From NCBI GenBank assembly GCA_012965455.1, contig DTSG01000435.1, positions 1-8,663 of the forward strand: DNA of 8,663 bases, read 5' to 3'. Of the stretch, positions 6,435 through 8,663 are shown piece by piece. The position numbers were made by a program, and so were the translations under genes. Each line of letters starts with the position of its first letter. Position 1 is the stretch's first letter. This DNA is from Planctomycetaceae bacterium (lineage in GTDB: Bacteria > Planctomycetota > Planctomycetia > Pirellulales > Pirellulaceae). Under the pieces are notes generated by a model. The model was not told where the DNA came from. It searched no databases and was given only the letters and a program-made list of their open reading frames with translations.

Positions 6435-8663
6435 ATGCGTATTAACTCAATACTACTGATCATGGTCCTGTCTAGCGTGGCAAACGCAGCCGAACCCATT
6501 TCATTTAACAAACAGATTCGGCCGATTCTGGCTGATCGCTGTTTTGCCTGTCATGGACCGGATTCCGCTCAGCGCGTATCGGATATGCGGCTCGATCAGC
6601 AGGAAACCATCTTCATGGCGCTACCCTCGGGAGAATTTCCGGTCGTCAGAGGCAAACCGACCGAAAGTGAGTTGATCCACCGTATCGTTTCCACAGACGC
6701 AGAACAAAAAATGCCTCCGTCCGACTCCGGTAAAACCCTGAACGCAGAGGAAATTAAATTAATCAAGCAGTGGATTAGTGAAGGGGCTGAATGGAATCAA
6801 CACTGGGCGTATGAAGCACCTCAACATTCCTCGTTGCCTCGGCCAATCAAGAAGTGGCAGCAAAACAACTCCATTGATCTATTCATCCAGGCTCGCCTGA
6901 AGAAACAACGTCTGCGTCCTGAAAATTCAGCCGATAAGGAAACGCTCATTCGGCGATTGACGCTGGACCTGACTGGACTACCACCCACGCTTGAAGAAGT
7001 CGATCAATTTCTTAAAGATGATTCTCCCGAGGCCTATGAACATGTGGTGGATCGGTTACTAAAATCACCGCGCTACGGTGAACATCTCGCTCGCAGCTGG
7101 CTGGACGCAGCGCGGTATGCCGATACGCACGGGCTCCATCTGGACAATGAACGCTCGATGTGGCCCTACCGGGATTGGGTGATCAAGGCATTCAATGACA
7201 ACATGCCGTTTGATAAATTCACCATCGAACAATTGGCAGGGGACTTGTTGCCCACACCGTCATTGAACAACCGAGTCGCCACGGGGTTTAATCGGTGCAA
7301 TGTAACGACCAGTGAAGGAGGTTCCATCGACGAGGAATACTATATGCGGTATGCGGTGGATCGCGTGGAAACCACAGCAACGGTCTGGATGGGATTAACC
7401 GCAGGTTGTGCCGTGTGCCACGACCACAAGTTTGATCCGTTAAGCCAAAAAGAGTTTTATCAGTTGTTTTCATACTTTTTCAGCCTCACGGAACGCGCCA
7501 TGGATGGCAACGCGCTGTTACCTCCGCCGGTCGTCAAGGTTCCAACAGAATCTCAAACAGCCAACCAAACTCGAATCACGGGTGAAATAAAACAACAAGC
7601 AGAACTCGTCCAGAAAATATTGGCTGATGCCAAATATACAGATTCATTTTCCGGGAACGACTATCCCGCATTTGAGAAGGCAGATCGCATTTGGTTTGAT
7701 GATATGTTACCAGCGGGTGCGAAACCGGCAGGCAACCCGGGACCCTGGGCGTTTGTTGAAGGTCCAGACCATCCCGTCTACAGCGGTAAAAACTCATCGA
7801 CGCGAACCGGCAATGGACTGATTCAGCACTTCTTTACCAACGCGACCGATCCTTTTGTCATTGCTGAAAACGATATCCTGTTCGCCTACGTCTATCTCGA
7901 TCCGGACAACCCACCGGAGACTGTTCAGCTTCAATTTAACGATGGCAGCTGGGAACACCGGGCCCACTGGGGGGCGGATAAAGCACATGGCGCTGGGCGC
8001 AACAACGCATCTAACAAACAACTCGGCCCCCTGCCGGAAGTCGGAAAATGGGTACGCTTAGAAGTACCAGCGGCCACCGTCGGATTAAAACCAGGAGCCA
8101 AGTTAAATGGCTGGGCCTTTACCCAATTCGGCGGTACCGTCCACTGGGATCAGGCCGGTGCGATGGGTGCACTACAGCTTTCTCCTCAACAAAAAGAATC
8201 GTATGCGATTTGGGAGTATTTTCTAAAAACCGTTTCCACAGCAGCCCTTCCCGACTCCATCAAAAAACTAGTTGCCGTTGAAGCGGATCAACGCAATGAG
8301 GCGCAAACGAAACAACTAATGACGTACTATCTGGAAAATGTGAATCCGGTCACGATGGCTCTGTTGGCGCCCCCCAATCAAAAGCAAGCGGAACTCAAGA
8401 AAGAACTGGATGCCATCGAAAAGGCGATCCCCTCGACATTAGTGATGGAAGATCGCAAGGAACCGCGCGTCGCTCATATCCTTGAACGAGGTGAATATAC
8501 GGAAAAAAGAGACGCTGTCGAATCTGCCGTTCCTGCCTGGCTCGGCGAGTCCCCGGTCGATGCACCTCAGAATCGAATGGGACTTGCTCAGTGGTTGGTC
8601 AGTCCAACCCACCCCCTGACGGCCCGTGTCACGGTCAATCGATATTGGCAACACTATTTCGGA
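6435..8663 (+). CDS. Planctomycete cytochrome protein PSCyt1-DUF1549-DUF1553 with jelly-roll-like insert (3' end outside window)
   Basis: The frame is open for all 743 codons to the window edge. A Sec signal peptide ends near residue 18 (ANA/AE). PSCyt1 follows with a heme c motif, CFACH (36-40), and MPP (93-95) as possible axial Met. DUF1549 (PSCyt2) spans about 146-350, with RLTLDLTGLPPT, SPRYGEHLA and WLDAARYADT, and ends in a second CxxCH, CAVCH (325-329). Residues about 418-575 are an insert not part of the usual core: RIWFDDMLPAGAKP, then AYVYLDPDNPP, GSWEHRAHWG and WVRLEVPA; a beta-sandwich, possibly sugar-binding. DUF1553 starts near PSTLVMEDRKEPR (666) and is cut off after VNRYWQHYFG. 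It is probably an exported mono- or diheme protein acting with the DUF1501 product encoded 19 bp upstream. Function is unproven; a role in electron transfer linked to glycan breakdown is inference. Confidence 0.92.
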   Translation, partial: MRINSILLIMVLSSVANAAEPISFNKQIRPILADRCFACHGPDSAQRVSDMRLDQQETIFMALPSGEFPVVRGKPTESELIHRIVSTDAEQKMPPSDSGKTLNAEEIKLIKQWISEGAEWNQHWAYEAPQHSSLPRPIKKWQQNNSIDLFIQARLKKQRLRPENSADKETLIRRLTLDLTGLPPTLEEVDQFLKDDSPEAYEHVVDRLLKSPRYGEHLARSWLDAARYADTHGLHLDNERSMWPYRDWVIKAFNDNMPFDKFTIEQLAGDLLPTPSLNNRVATGFNRCNVTTSEGGSIDEEYYMRYAVDRVETTATVWMGLTAGCAVCHDHKFDPLSQKEFYQLFSYFFSLTERAMDGNALLPPPVVKVPTESQTANQTRITGEIKQQAELVQKILADAKYTDSFSGNDYPAFEKADRIWFDDMLPAGAKPAGNPGPWAFVEGPDHPVYSGKNSSTRTGNGLIQHFFTNATDPFVIAENDILFAYVYLDPDNPPETVQLQFNDGSWEHRAHWGADKAHGAGRNNASNKQLGPLPEVGKWVRLEVPAATVGLKPGAKLNGWAFTQFGGTVHWDQAGAMGALQLSPQQKESYAIWEYFLKTVSTAALPDSIKKLVAVEADQRNEAQTKQLMTYYLENVNPVTMALLAPPNQKQAELKKELDAIEKAIPSTLVMEDRKEPRVAHILERGEYTEKRDAVESAVPAWLGESPVDAPQNRMGLAQWLVSPTHPLTARVTVNRYWQHYFG

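Noticed and set aside
1..8663. tRNA/rRNA genes, CRISPR arrays, insertion sequences, phage genes
   Set aside because: Reading both strands showed no cloverleaf-like sequence, regularly spaced repeats, transposase motifs or phage structural genes.

Overview
The window looks like chromosomal DNA of a planctomycete, probably of the Pirellulales/Rhodopirellula type. This is read from gene content: two DUF1501 proteins, a protein with planctomycete cytochrome domains (PSCyt1 plus DUF1549/DUF1553), an exported protein with an N-terminal SHD1-like module, and a Tat-exported Gfo/Idh/MocA oxidoreductase. These families are strongly expanded in that phylum. No RNA gene, transposase, CRISPR array or phage gene is visible.

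Layout. Bases 1-37 are an exact inverted copy of bases 247-283, and the real gene content appears to begin only at about base 38. Bases 38-400 encode the C-terminal end of a DUF1501 protein whose 5' part is missing. Bases 592-1893 (+) encode a secreted GH71/GH99-like glycosidase. Convergent to it and 48 bp away, bases 1942-3267 (-) encode a secreted protein with an SHD1-like N-terminus and a GH43/GH32-type beta-propeller. A 196-bp divergent spacer follows. Then come three codirectional genes, probably one transcription unit: a Tat-exported Gfo/Idh/MocA oxidoreductase (3464-4834), a complete Tat-exported DUF1501 protein (4934-6415), and a PSCyt1-DUF1549-(jelly-roll-like insert)-DUF1553 protein (6435 to the window edge, no stop reached).

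How the genes may work together. Every gene whose N-terminus is present carries an export signal (three Sec, two Tat), so the products should act in the periplasm or outside the cell. Two are glycosidase-like, one is sugar-oxidoreductase-like, and the DUF1501/PSCyt pair is a recurring planctomycete partnership of a sulfatase/alkaline-phosphatase-fold protein with a probable c-type cytochrome. The simplest reading is a carbohydrate-processing locus. The substrate cannot be named, and no transporter, sulfatase or regulator lies in the window.

The most striking sequence-level signal is the 37-bp perfect inverted repeat at the left edge. It ends where DUF1501 homology begins and is best explained as a fold-back or chimeric join at a contig end, although a real inverted duplication is not excluded. 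No clearly new biological system is seen. The most interesting biology is the exported oxidoreductase with an altered glycine motif, the insert in the cytochrome protein, and the GH99-like active-site pair.
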